Source: Symbiodinium natans (lineage: Eukaryota > Sar > Dinophyceae > Suessiales > Symbiodiniaceae). Taken from it: DNA of 64,000 bases. Position 1 is the stretch's first letter. Each line of letters opens with the position of its first letter. Below are positions 25,244 through 35,093 of this stretch, piece after piece. The notes beneath the pieces were generated by a model, which was not told the origin of the DNA, made no database searches, and saw only the letters and a program-made list of their open reading frames with translations. Both the position numbers and the translations under genes were made by a program. The stretch lies in NCBI GenBank assembly GCA_905221605.1, contig CAJNDS010000214.1:124501-188500 (forward strand), read 5' to 3'.

Positions 25244-27895
25244 TGAAGATGGTTCAGGTTCGACATTGTTCCACCAACTTCAATCTTCCCAACGTTCCGC
25301 AGCCCGTGGAAGCGGTAGCATGCCGAGGCACCAAAGGGCCGTGTGCGAGTCCCGACCGGAGTCGATACGACCGCTCGCCTGGGCCTGTCAAACGGCAAAG
25401 GAGCGATGCATGCTGCATAAGATGGCGAGACGGACTCAGGCTATCGAGGACGTATGCTCCTGGCCCCAGCCACTCCGCCGATACATTGATACGTGTTGCA
25501 GGTTGAGGAGGCATACCACTCGTTCTCACGCTGTGGCAGGTGGGATCCTGCAGATTGAGTTCGGGACGGGGCGGATTACCGGCCCAGAGGCGCGTTTCGT
25601 GACACTTGTTGCATATTGCTGCATGTTGCTGCATATTGCTGCGCATTTTGCACATTTTTTGAGATCCATTGAGTTCTGTTGAGGCTATCGACGACTTCCA
25701 TATTGGGCCCTTCTCCGTCTTCAACCAGACTTTCGGTCTGGCCCTTGCCCTGTGTGGGCCTGGTTGAGCGATGTTGAGCGTACCAGGCATGATCGAGTCC
25801 GAAGAGGGCCGGGTCTTCGAGGAGGCCCAGCACCAGATTGTAACATTGCAATGCTAGGGTGTAGGGTTTAGGGTGTAGGGTTTAGGGTCGTAGCTTGAGA
25901 GGATCAGTCTTGGACAGCTCAAAGCTAACACGTCGGATGCCGCTCATGATGGCGGCTCTAAAACATTCTTGTAAGATAAAGTAAAAACACGGAGGTACCG
26001 GTGGAGGGCATCCTGGGGCTGGCCTTTCCAGCCATGGCCGCTCACGGTGCGCCCAGTTGCAAAGCAGATGCTGACCAGTAGCTAGCAAGCAGCTACTTCA
26101 GGCTAGGTTTTCAATGACGAGTTTGGGCTTCAGGTTTGTGTTCATGTGAGGCATTCGGCCCTTCGTGGACGGCATCATTGAGAACAAGGCGATCAGCCGA
26201 AGACTTGTGCCGAGTCGTTTGCTTTTCTTGTGATTTCCAGAGGCCATTGGCCGCAATGAGTTCGCTTTCTACTTTAGCCTGCTCCCCAGCAAAGTATCAA
26301 GCAATCAACTGACCAGTCCAGTGCCGCTGGCGAGATTTCGGAGGTCCGGACGATCCCGCCGGAAATGCTGTGTTCTGGGGTGGGGTGGCTGCCTCGGTGC
26401 TGATGTTGGTATTGGTGTGCCAAGTGGCCCGCACCTATGCAGCTCAACAGCCCAGGTGGACAAATCCTTTTTCCACAACGAGATCGAGTGCCACCACGCT
26501 TGGTGCAAAAATCTTCGAATGGCTCGTGCAACTCACGAGCAGCGCAAGCGTGCAGAGGTATTTCCCCGTTGTTCAGCCATACTACTGGGCTGCCTGAGCC
26601 TCAGGATTCTTCCTAGGTCCCGAAACCCTAAACCCTAACCCTAAATCCTAAACCCTAAACCCTAAACCCTAAATCCTAAACCCTAAACCCTAAACCCTAA
26701 CCCTTAAGGATTCTGCGGTCCTTCTTCCCATTCTGTCCATTCGGTTGCTAGTCCACAGCCCCCCGAGATTGAGCTGGTCGACTTCAAGATCGGTGAGGAG
26801 TCGCTGCTACATCTCCTTCTGCCTCAGGCTGGAGATGGGCTTAGGGCTTAGGGCTTAGGGCTTAGGGTTTAGGGTTTAGGGCTTAGGGCTTAGGGCTTAG
26901 GGTTTAGGGTTTAGGGTTTAGGGTTTAGGGTTCAGGGCTTTTCTCGATTTCGCCCCCACATGCACTGCCCAAGCACTCCCACTCGTTCTTATGCAGACAA
27001 GGACGCCGACGTGGCAGACTCTCCACCGGACTTGCAGCACCAGGGCCCCTCAGGCCCAGCTGAGCTCAAACCGCAGCGTTTAGGGTTTAGGGTTTCGGGT
27101 TAGGGTTTAGGGCAACTGCCCCAAGCTCTGCAGCTTTGCGAGGACACAAGCACCGGCGTCACCACAACGGCGCCGAGCCGCCGATGTTCAAGGCAGGAAG
27201 TGCATAAAACCGCTGAAGCGCCAATTTCTTCCCCAGGCCTCGCCCTCAACCCTAAACCCAAAACCCGACGTCTCCAATCCCAGAACAGGCCATCGTGGAC
27301 ACCGGCACCACCTTTTTCACGGCTCAGGCACAACGCAGCAGTAGGTAGGCCCCGGGGATTCATATTTCCCTTCTTGGGTTTAGGGGGATCATATCCAGGA
27401 ATATTCTTCAGAGGGCTTAGGCGGCCGTCCTAGAGCAGTGCTGAGCCGAGCCGTCCTGGCAGGGCCGTCTCTTCAAAGAGGTGATGAGGCGCCTGGCTGC
27501 GGGCCCGTGCCGGAGGCTTCGCGTAACTTTTTAAGGTCATAGCAAGGTCATGGTCGGAAGGCCGTTCCTCAGAGATGTGCCCTGGTGCAGTCTTACCAAC
27601 GAGAGCCACCCGGACGTGACCTACACCTTGAGGAACACCCTCGGCCAGACACGTGCCTCGACACTTCGCAGTGCTGTGCATGTCGGGGCGCACCAGCGGA
27701 CGTGAGGTGATTTCGTGATATCCAACAAGCAGTACATGCTCTCCGGCCAAGAAAGCCTGGCCCATGGTCTTCCTGAGATTTCCTGAACCTCAACTCTGCG
27801 TTCTGTGCCTAGGAGGCGAGGATCCAGAATGCACTCCTGCCTTCATGCTGATCGAAGTTCCTTCCGCTCATGGCCCTGGCATGGTCTTGGGCGAG
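25061..27895 (+). CDS. Aspartic protease (pepsin/cathepsin D type), about 18 mini-exons
   Basis: Exons joined in phase give a nearly complete pepsin-fold protein in order. These are the first active site WVVFDTGAS, the flap LQIEFGTGRITG, FSVFNQTFG, EEGRVFEE, EGILGLAFPAMAAHG, ENKAIGRNEFAFYF, AVFWGGVDKSFFHNEIEYFP, VVQPYYWA, IELVDFKI, the second active site AIVDTGTTFFTA, GRLFKEVMRRL, HPDVTYTLRN, DFVISNKQYMLSG and CTPAFMLIEVP...GPGMVLGE. Both catalytic Asp residues are present, in exons at 25061 and 27284. The flap Tyr of pepsins is Phe. Exons are 25-83 bases; donors are about two thirds GT and one third GC. At least four introns contain telomere-like arrays. The N-terminal signal and propeptide and the last exon are not resolved. 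The enzyme would act in the secretory or lysosomal/vacuolar route or outside the cell. Confidence 0.9.
25540..25598 (+). CDS. Aspartic protease exon D: flap
   Basis: After cgctgtggcag: GGILQIEFGTGRITGPEARF, donor GTGACA, phase 0 into the exon at 25684. Confidence 0.85.
25684..25735 (+). CDS. Aspartic protease exon E
   Basis: AIDDFHIGPFSVFNQTF plus one base, donor GTCTGG; completes Gly with the next exon. Confidence 0.85.
25787..25824 (+). CDS. Aspartic protease exon F
   Basis: After gcgtaccag: GMIESEEGRVFEE, ending GAG at a GC donor (gcccag). Confidence 0.85.
25856..25889 (+). repeat. Telomere-like repeats in protease intron
   Basis: TAGGGTGTAGGGTTTAGGG units inside the intron 25825-25994. 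Confidence 0.8.
25995..26046 (+). CDS. Aspartic protease exon G
   Basis: After aaacacggag: VPVEGILGLAFPAMAAH plus one base, donor GTGCGC. EGILGLAF is a hallmark of the family. Confidence 0.9.
26151..26188 (+). CDS. Aspartic protease exon H
   Basis: After ttcatgtgag: GIRPFVDGIIENK, GC donor (gcgatc). Confidence 0.8.
26243..26293 (+). CDS. Aspartic protease exon I
   Basis: After tttccagag: AIGRNEFAFYFSLLPSK, donor GTATCA. Confidence 0.85.
26322..26384 (+). CDS. Aspartic protease exon J
   Basis: Reads ...GPDDPAGNAVFWGG, donor GTGGCT. The 5' edge after gaccag at 26321 is the simplest in-phase choice. Confidence 0.75.
26456..26487 (+). CDS. Aspartic protease exon K
   Basis: After acagcccag: VDKSFFHNEI plus two bases, donor GTGCCA. 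Only 32 bases long. Confidence 0.85.
26558..26591 (+). CDS. Aspartic protease exon L
   Basis: After gtgcagag: completes Glu, then YFPVVQPYYWA, GC donor (gcctga). Confidence 0.85.
26624..26705 (-). repeat. CCCTAAA array in protease intron
   Basis: Eleven units with CCCTAAAT and CCTAACC variants, inside the intron 26592-26767. Confidence 0.9.
26768..26792 (+). CDS. Aspartic protease exon M (25 bp)
   Basis: After gccccccgag: IELVDFKI plus one base, donor GTGAGG. One of the shortest exons in the window. Confidence 0.8.
26838..26938 (+). repeat. CTTAGGG/TTTAGGG array in protease intron
   Basis: Fourteen units alternating blocks of CTTAGGG and TTTAGGG, inside the intron 26793-26996. Confidence 0.9.
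26997..27077 (+). CDS. Aspartic protease exon N with telomere-type donor
   Basis: After cttatgcag it completes Asp and reads KDADVADSPPDLQHQGPSGP then AELKPQ. It ends CAGC|GTTTAGGG, so the telomere-like array starts at the 5' splice site. The next exon at 27284 is in phase. Confidence 0.7.
27078..27114 (+). repeat. TTTAGGG array at a protease splice donor
   Basis: Five units beginning GTTTAGGGTTTAGGG directly after exon N; CCCTAAACCC in inverse orientation lies at 27249 in the same intron. Confidence 0.85.
27284..27340 (+). CDS. Aspartic protease exon O: second catalytic Asp
   Basis: After ccaatcccag: QQAIVDTGTTFFTAQAQRS, donor GTAGGT. AIVDTGT is the second active-site signature; the Asp codon is at 27298. 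Confidence 0.9.
27446..27522 (+). CDS. Aspartic protease exon P
   Basis: After gtgctgag: EPSWQGRLFKEVMRRLAAGP then CRRLR, donor GTAACT. Confidence 0.7.
27573..27652 (+). CDS. Aspartic protease exon Q
   Basis: Reads DVPWCSLTNESHPDVTYTLR then NTLGQT plus one base, donor GTGCCT. The junction to exon P is not settled by phase. Confidence 0.8.
27707..27745 (+). CDS. Aspartic protease exon R
   Basis: After ggacgtgag: completes Arg, DFVISNKQYMLS plus one base, GC donor (gccaag). Confidence 0.8.
27813..27895 (+). CDS. Aspartic protease exon S
   Basis: After gtgcctag: GGEDPECTPAFMLIEVPSAH then GPGMVLGE, likely GC donor. Matches the conserved C-terminal region before the final strand. Confidence 0.8.
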
Positions 27896-27965
27896 GCGGG
27901 TGCTTCAGAGTGTCGCGGCGTCCATGGGCTGGAGGGTGGGTGGCATGTTCATGGCAAAGTAGGGG

Positions 27966-28045
27966 CCTTGCTTTCTATCATGCTCCTGCCTACGTTCGGA
28001 GCACATTCCATGTTCGGATGATTCCCACGTTACGGGCAGGTTGCG
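27966..28045 (+). CDS. Possible last aspartic protease exon
   Basis: A frame reads LAFYHAPAYVRSTFHVRM, resembling the F-(F/Y)-x-x-Y-x-T-x-F end of the family; phase with exon S is not clear. Confidence 0.35.
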
Positions 28046-28312
28046 ATCGATGCGGACACGGGTCCCATGCAAACAGTATTTAGTTGTGTTCATTTTCTGC
28101 CAGCAAAAGGTTCTGCTCCAGGTGATACGGGCGCTTACGAATACATTGCGTCATTCTCATTTCCAAAATGCCAAGCACTGCTTGGGTTTCTTCACGCGCA
28201 CAATCAGGGTGCTCCGCAATCATGGCTGTGTCGAGGGTCTGCGCCTGGGCTAGCGGCCGGTGGCTAGATGGGGAGGGGATGAATCGCGTCCCTATTATCT
28301 ATCTATGTCTAT

Positions 28313-28362
28313 ATTATATTATATTATATTATATTATATTATATTATATTATATTATATTAT
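28313..28362. repeat. TATAT pentanucleotide array
   Basis: Ten units of ATATT. Confidence 0.95.
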
Positions 28363-28529
28363 ATCACATGCCCCGTGAAAACGTACTTGTAGCCGGCAAG
28401 GGCCCCCAGTGAGACGGGGAGGTTTGACCAACAAAAGGAGGAGGAAATTGTATCGGAGGTGCACAGTCCGAAGCTCTGCCCCCGCATGCCCCGTGCAGAT
28501 CTTCATCCCAAGCCCTTCCGAACAAGCGG

Positions 28530-28643
28530 AACCCTAAACCCTAAACCCTAATGTCCTAAACCCTAATATCCGAAACCCTGAACCCTAAACCCTAAACCCT
28601 AAACCCTAGACCCTGAACCCTGAACCCTGAACCCTAAACCCTG
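28530..28643 (-). repeat. CCCTAAA array with CCCTGAA variants
   Basis: About 14 units, interrupted by AATGTCCTAAA and AATATCCGAAA. Confidence 0.85.
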
Positions 28644-28764
28644 ACACGAAGCAAGCTGGGCCATGCAGGTCTTTCTGCGGATCTACTTTTCGGTTTTCGA
28701 TCGGGGAACCGGCAGCGTTGATGAGGCGCACACGAGGGCACTGTGACTGTATCAATCCTGTTCC

Positions 28765-28833
28765 TAAACCCTACACCCTAAACCCTAAACCCTAAACCCT
28801 GAACCCTGAACCCTGAACCCTTAACCCTAAACC
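28765..28833 (-). repeat. CCCTAAA array with CCCTGAA variants
   Basis: About nine units. Confidence 0.85.
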
Positions 28834-28849
28834 CCACAAAAAATGGCTC

Positions 28850-29600
28850 GGGCATGCTGCGCATGACGCCCTCAGACGATCAGGCTCGGATTGGCTTCGC
28901 CCCTTCAAACAGCGGAGCGGACGCAAGGAATCGCCTCAAGGAGTCCGCCATGCAACCACGCAGTATTCTCTTCCCCCTCATATGAAACCCCCTTGTGATC
29001 AAACCCCCCAAACCCCCTAGGGGGTTTTAGGTATTAGGATACTAGCCGCAAAGGATTAATCAGCTGTGTAAAGTTTCCCGGCTAGAAGGCTTTCTCACTT
29101 TCCTGCACTGATCGTGCAGGGCTTGACATCCAACCAGCCGGTGTTCCACCGTCACCGGACTGCACTTGGAGCGATTCGATGCCATTCGTCATGCTGAGGG
29201 GCAGGAGCTCGAATACTAAAGGACTCAGCTGAGACCGTTGTCACGTCCAGTCAGTGTGAGTGCGCGCATGTTGTCCGCCAGGTCCGCACTCCGCTTCCTG
29301 AAGCTGTGTAGGCAGGCTCGCGAGATGTCAGGCGCAGCTGGCGAATTGCCAGGACATGCCTGATGTTCAAGTCGCCGCGACGTAAAAAGACCGCGCCCGC
29401 TTGCTGGTCGCATGGCAGTTCTATCTACTGGGAAACGGGCTGACCATTGCAACGGGCAAGATTGTTGGATGTTTGGCATTGTTTGGCAGTACGCCTTGGG
29501 AGGATTAAGTCGGGACCCGTGTGCCTATGGCGAGGACCCATCCTTCACACCTTCGATCGAAAACATAGCAGCTGCCTAAGCACCGCATATTTCGAGCGCC
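28850..29600. other. Stretch without a supported gene
   Basis: A small inverted repeat AACCCCCTAGGGGGTT lies at 29015-29030. No domain recognised. Confidence 0.35.
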
Positions 29601-29664
29601 TTCCGCATCCATGCAGCTGAGCAAGCAATTCGGTGCATGTGCATATTCTCGTCTTCTCTTGCAG

Positions 29665-29745
29665 ATCACGAAGACTGGCCCATCTGAACTCGGGCGCAAT
29701 GTCGCAGAGCTTTCAAGAGTGGCTTGCCTCCACTATGCATTCCTC
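29665..29745 (+). CDS. Candidate helical exon, unidentified gene
   Basis: After ttcttgcag: ITKTGPSELGRNVAELSRVA. May belong with exons near 30060 and 30451. No family recognised. Confidence 0.3.
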
Positions 29746-30059
29746 TGGCTCTGCATAGTCGCTGTGTGCTGTTTTGGCAGGCTTTGGGCCAACTCAAGGA
29801 TGATGTGAATGGCCCCCGAGCGGCACAGCTTTTTTGTTTCCGCCAACCTCGGTGCTTTGCTATGCTTTGCCCTGTCACTTTGGACCCAAGCTTCAAAGTG
29901 CGGTAAGCGGAGCTGTAAAAGTATAGCATGCTGGTCATCCACTGAGGCAACCTTTCGCAAGACCGCATTGCTGCGATGACGTCAGAGGCTTTCCTAGATA
30001 CAAGCTGTAAGCATTGTCAATAGTGGGTGCTGCATGGTATCTGGCCCTCACCTTTGCAG

Positions 30060-30132
30060 ATTGTTGCAGGATGTCCCCAACATGGTGACTCCAGTGGCGG
30101 AATCTCTCAAAGAGGCTGCGGCAGTGGCGATG
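30060..30132 (+). CDS. Candidate helical exon, unidentified gene
   Basis: One frame reads LLQDVPNMVTPVAESLKEAA then AVAM before a stop; helix-like and charged. Confidence 0.3.
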
Positions 30133-30450
30133 TGATGCACGATGAAGCACGTGCTCGACATGGTGCAGTCCGCATGCGTCTGCTTGGGATGCCCGTCGCT
30201 GTTGCCAGGTGATACGTTCTGCAACCTTCTTAGCACATGTCAGTTTTTCTTTGGAACTTGTCAAATGCTGGAACATGCTGGCACAGTCTGGCGAAGGAAG
30301 AACGCGGGAAGAACGCAGTACACTGAACGACATCAGCCCAGGCCAAGTCGATGCAGGACAGGTTGACTGCAATCTCCGATGCGGCTGCCTCACAGACGGA
30401 GGTCAGAATCGCCCTTTTCAGCCTGTAGTGAGCTGTGGTGGATCTTAGGC

Positions 30451-30504
30451 CGCCTACAGCATTGTGGGCACAGCCGCCGAAGATGCTGAGCGACGGCTGA
30501 ATGG
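30451..30504 (+). CDS. Candidate helical exon, unidentified gene
   Basis: After tggatcttag: AAYSIVGTAAEDAERRLN, ending AATG|GTACC. Confidence 0.35.
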
Positions 30505-30550
30505 TACCTCTGCACAGCAGCTTTAAGTTGGCAGCCATCTTCAAGATCTC

Positions 30551-30612
30551 TAGGGCTTAGGGTTTCGGGCCAAAGTTTAGGGTTTAGGAAAGTTTAGGGT
30601 TTTTGGGTTGGG
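30551..30612 (+). repeat. Degenerate TTTAGGG repeats
   Basis: Five scattered units with GTTTAGGAAAG and TTTTGGG variants. Confidence 0.7.
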
Positions 30613-30865
30613 TTCAGGGGCCTTGAAAATGTGCAGACCGGCACGCAGACCGGCACGCAGCGGGATCCTCAAGTTCCCTTGAAGTGAGTGGAATTTAATG
30701 ACAGCGGCCCCGCCCGAAAGTCCCCAAACGATCGGCCCAGGCATTTCCCACAGCCTGTCCCTGGATGCACACATGCAACTACTACAACACGACAAGGGAC
30801 CTCAGGGAATATTTTGGGGGGTTTTGGGGGCTACTTAGGCACATAGGGACTCTGTAAGCTCTATT

Positions 30866-31144
<279 letters not shown>

Positions 31145-31291
31145 GGGGTTATATAGGGGAGTGAGTTACAACCGAGAGGAGAGCTCTAAGAGGCAAATTC
31201 AGACAAGTCTCGATCACTGCCAGGTGAGCCCGCCGAGGCCGAGGTTGAAGAGGGTGAAGGGCAGGAGCAGCCTGGCTCAACCAGGGGCGGT

Positions 31292-31348
31292 TAAGTTTAG
31301 GGTTTAGGGTTTAGTGTTTAGGGTTTAGGGTTGTTTGGGGTTTAGGGG
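31292..31348 (+). repeat. TTTAGGG array
   Basis: Seven units with TTTAGTG and TTTGGGG variants. Confidence 0.8.
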
Positions 31349-31598
31349 CTCAACCAGTCGAGCCGCCCACTCGACTCATTCTCGGCTTCAGCTGAAATAC
31401 CTATGAGGCCGGGATTAGTATTGATAACTTTGTATTGCCCCACAATAAGAACTTAAGTTTAGGGCCTCGAGATCCCAAGCCGTGGAAGAGTGTCACTAGT
31501 TGTCGAGGAATTGGGACGAGCATTGGGAGCCTTGGTGGCACGAGTTGCCACGTGCGCGTGACGGACTCCGCTCATTTTTTCGCTCTCCCTCCCATTAG

Positions 31599-31668
31599 GA
31601 CCATGGATACCACGACTACCATGACCATGGCTATGGCGACTATGGAGGTTCCGGCAATGGGGTGCTGG
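31599..31668 (+). CDS. Gly/Tyr/His-rich exon
   Basis: After ctcccattag: DHGYHDYHDHGYGDYGGSGN then GVL plus one base. With a GA donor (gagttg) it joins in phase to the exon at 31746. Regular D/H-G-Y spacing resembles RNA-binding or structural low-complexity segments. Confidence 0.5.
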
Positions 31669-31745
31669 GAGTTGCTAGGAGCTGCTGGGAAGTGTGGAGA
31701 GTTGTGGAGAGTTGCTGGGAGTTGCTGGGATTGTCGGGGCCGAAG

Positions 31746-31834
31746 GCTACGATGCAGGCCATGAAGCTCATGGCTATGGTGGCTATGGTGGATATGGCCA
31801 CATGCCCCATGGCCAGGCTCCCCTCGAGCCGAGC
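31746..31834 (+). CDS. Gly/Tyr/His-rich exon
   Basis: After gggccgaag: YDAGHEAHGYGGYGGYGHMP then HGQAPLEPS, donor GTGCAA. Same composition as the previous exon. Confidence 0.5.
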
Positions 31835-32070
31835 GTGCAAAGCAGCTGAGCTGAACGGAAAACTGAGATAAAATCAGAGACCTCTGAACTAGAAGAGGAC
31901 GCTGGCATTTCAGATGTGCGGAGAGCGCGGGGATCGCGGTCGCTCAGGTGCCGGCCTGCCGCTAGGCCTGGCATTTCAGGTGGGCCCGAGATTCTGCGAA
32001 TCCATTTCGAGAGTATTTCGAGCGAGCACTGTGAGCACACAACTGCGGCGACTGTGATGTGTTTGACACA

Positions 32071-32144
32071 CATGGAGCTTTACGAAAATAGGGGACCCCA
32101 AGAGGACCTCAATAAGGTACCCCTATTTTCGGACACCCCCATAC
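32071..32144. mobile_element. Family I element, internally deleted
   Basis: Both arms are kept (TACGAAAATAGGGGACCCC and GGTACCCCTATTTTCGGACA) but the centre is only about 20 bases. Confidence 0.65.
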
Positions 32145-32148
32145 ATAA

Positions 32149-32201
32149 AACCCTAAACCCTAAACACCAAAACCTAAGCCCTAAACCCTAATATCGTAAA
32201 C
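32149..32201 (-). repeat. CCCTAAA array
   Basis: Six units directly after the family I element. Confidence 0.75.
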
Positions 32202-32320
32202 CCACGCCCACCCCCACATGTGTTCGCGCCCTTGAGTTGGTGAGCAGGCTGATATGTGCAGAAGGCTTTCCAGGCGTCATCGACACCAGCATCCTCAGAC
32301 CCTCCGCATCAACTTCAGAA

Positions 32321-32424
32321 AATGGGGGGGGGGGGGGTTTCCGAAACTTGGGGTACCCTTTTTTTGGGGTCCCTTTATAGGGGGCTACTATTCTGTTTGG
32401 GGTGTAAACGGGGTACCCCACATG
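32321..32424. mobile_element. Palindromic element family I
   Basis: G15TTTCCGAAACTTGGGGTACCC ... GTAAACGGGGTACCCCACATG; contains TACTATTCTGTTTGGGG. Confidence 0.65.
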
Positions 32425-32429
32425 AACCA

Positions 32430-33900
32430 GAGTACTACAGCCGATGTCCCCCGACAGTGTTTTGAAGAACGTAGGGCAGAACGACTCTATTGAAGCACCC
32501 CAGGTGGTTTACGAGGTTTTCGTGTGTTCCAAGAGACGAGAGTGAAACCACCAAGCGTGATTTGCAGCGTTTTCGTGCGTTCCACAGCACGAAAACCACC
32601 CCAGGTGATTTTTGCGACGTGTGAACCGCGCGATCACCTATCGATAGAAGTATGCGATCTAAAAGGATCTGCAAGGCTTTGGGGACCCGCTCCAGTTTCG
32701 TAGCCATGGACGAAACGAAATTACTGGACTTGGGAGATACTGTACTTTCGGTGGTTGTGGGTCGTGTGTATGGCCACATGGCCTGCACACACGTATGGAA
32801 ATTCCCGCCCCTGATGGAGCGTTGCCCGGGAGCAGTTTGTGATTTCACACAAAGATCTGCTCATATCTGCTCTTTCCTTCCTTGAATAATGTTAACACTC
32901 GCCCGTTCACACGCGAGGATGGTGCCTTTTCACTCAAAAATCCTGAAAATTTGCTACTTGCGATTTCGAAGTCCTCCACGCCGATTTAACAAACGAGACA
33001 CAAGGAACTCCGCTGAAAAACCCGCAACTTGCAAAACCACAAGCTTCCTTAACGTGAACTGATATGATATGGACCCCGTGCTGGGCTGAGTGAAGCATCA
33101 TCGGAAGAACCGCTGAGGTTGAAGAGCTTCTTCTGAGATTGCTTGAGCCAGAAATTTATGGTGTCACACCGATTTGTTTTGCCGAGCGGCCAACAGATTT
33201 CGCACAGAACGTGCCGCCCTCGTCAGATGTAGGTGCGAGTTGCTTCTGCACTGCTGGATTCCAAAGCCGACCTCAGCAAAATGCTGGCGCACCTGCTGAA
33301 TGGTGGAAAATTCTTCCGGGGGCGTTGCCTGCTCAAATACGCCCACACTGGGCTCAGGCATGATTGTTAAGTCAGATTGTTCAGAGAATCAACATCATGC
33401 AGGCGGGGCGGTTCCTGGCTGTACGTGCTCCTGAGCCATACTACCAAGATGCGAGCAGGCCCTTCAGTCGAATCTTGTGTATCCTGAGTCTTGATGAACA
33501 TGCAGAAAACCTGCTTGTGCTGTAGGAAGACCGACAATTACGAGTTGGCCGTGCTGCTGGTGTCTGCTGCTCCGCTTGCTGACTACTACATGCAGGCCCT
33601 TCCATCACTTCCATCACGCGTTCGCGGAAGCCTTTGAGATTGTCTTCAGCTCCTGCACCAGGTCGAAGCAGATGTGCTCCTGAAGCAAGGCTTCATCAAA
33701 ACTCTGCAAAGCCTCCTGGCGGCATGTTCTTGACGCATTTGTACTTCGAGTGCTGAGAACCGTTGCCGGTTCAGACTCATTGAGTTGAAGAGTTTGACGC
33801 GTTGTCGAGGCTACATCACAGCCAAGCAGCAGGAGAACGAGCCTTGGCACATGATCTCCTTGAGCCAGGATGGGTGGCAGCCCTGGTGCAGGGATGATTC
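32430..33900. other. Stretch without a supported gene
   Basis: At 32505-32610 the sequences caccccaggtg.tttncgaggttttcgtg and gcagcgttttcgtgcgttccacagcacgaaaaccaccccaggtg form a loose inverted repeat. Two minus-strand frames (33164-33361 and 33614-33850) look protein-like but have no motif. Confidence 0.35.
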
Positions 33901-33920
33901 TGATGAGACTGTGGTGCTAT

Positions 33921-34045
33921 GTGGGGGTTTACGAAAACAGGGGATCCCTTAATATAGACCCACAAATAGTAGGATTCCCTTATAGGATTCCGTTAGAAAT
34001 AACAAGGACCCCAATAGGGTACCCCTAATTTCGGAGATCCCCATG
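33921..34045. mobile_element. Palindromic element family I (long copy)
   Basis: GTGGGGGTTTACGAAAACAGGGG ... ACCCCTAATTTCGGAGATCCCCATG with an 18 bp internal insertion after CCCTTATAGG. Confidence 0.8.
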
Positions 34046-34525
34046 TCTGGGTTCTGATGAGGCATCGCCGCAAGATATGGAGATCCGCAAGCCTGGCTAC
34101 GTTTGCACGAAGCTCAGACAGAGCAGAAGTCCTAGGCAGGATAAGGAGGCCCCCTAAAAGGGAACCCTTCTTACTTCTCTTCTGGCTCTCTTAAACAGGG
34201 ACCTTATTCAGAGGGTCTATATCCCCAAGGGTCCCAAGGAGCAGCGGCAGCATCCGTGGAAAGCAGCAGCTGCCCTTTCACCGTTGCCCTAGGCGGAGCT
34301 CTTGGCCATCTTCCCCGATGTCCGGGCCACAAGGGCTTTCAGAAAGCCGGGCGTTCAAGAGCCCAAAGTCTCAGAAGAGTGCAGAACCGGCATCACGCAG
34401 GTGCCGCCAGACTCCCTGCTATGGGCTCGGGATCCCAGCTTCTCACGGCTGCTGTCAGATGCAAGATGCCGAGTCGGCTCTTGGCTGGCTTCCAAGACAT
34501 GATAGAATGGCCTCTGCCAGGCATT

Positions 34526-34614
34526 TCGGGTTCGGGTTTAGGGTTTAGGGCTTAGGGTTTAGGGTTTAGGGCCTAGGGTTTAGGGCTTAGGGTTTAGGGT
34601 TTAGGGTTTAGGGT
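34526..34614 (+). repeat. TTTAGGG array with CTTAGGG variants
   Basis: Twelve units. Confidence 0.9.
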
Positions 34615-34710
34615 GATACGAGCTGTGCAGTGCCCCGTGACCTTCTCAGGATTTCATTGACACCATCAACAACCAGTCAGCTCCTAAGGCGCAGATCGTG
34701 GGATGGTGTG

Positions 34711-34806
34711 ATGGCGGGGTTTACCCTAACATAGACCCCAAATAGTAGGATTCCCTGGTAATAAGGACCCAAATAAGGTACCTCCTAATTTCGGAAGCCC
34801 CCAATG
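34711..34806. mobile_element. Palindromic element family I
   Basis: GGCGGGGTTTACCCTAACATAGACCCC ... CCTCCTAATTTCGGAAGCCCCCAATG. Confidence 0.7.
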
Positions 34807-35093
34807 TCGGGGGTCATCACAGGCATGCGCTATAGCCTCGTCGGCGACAAAGTTCAAGCGGGCGGACGTGCTTCTGCAGTACCACAAAGCAGAGGACTGG
34901 TTCCCCAGTTGGGCTCTTCACAGCATTGCGGCAGTTGCAGTGTAGTTGCAGTTTGAGGCTCTCATTGAGCACGTTGGCGACGTGTCATCGCTCGAAGGGA
35001 AGGTCCAAAGAATTCATGATGAGCCTCGGCTTGACTTGGCCTGCGCTCCCCAGTGATTCTTAGGAGACATGTTGTATATTCCTGGGAGTGACA

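Noticed and set aside
27015-27055. Minus-strand W-C-C reading (PWCCKSGG)
   Set aside because: It lies antisense to protease exon N, lacks the x5-GC spacing, and no partner half is seen.
33164-33850. Two minus-strand frames with protein-like composition
   Set aside because: No motif, no consistent splice pair, and openness on several frames is common in this GC-rich DNA.
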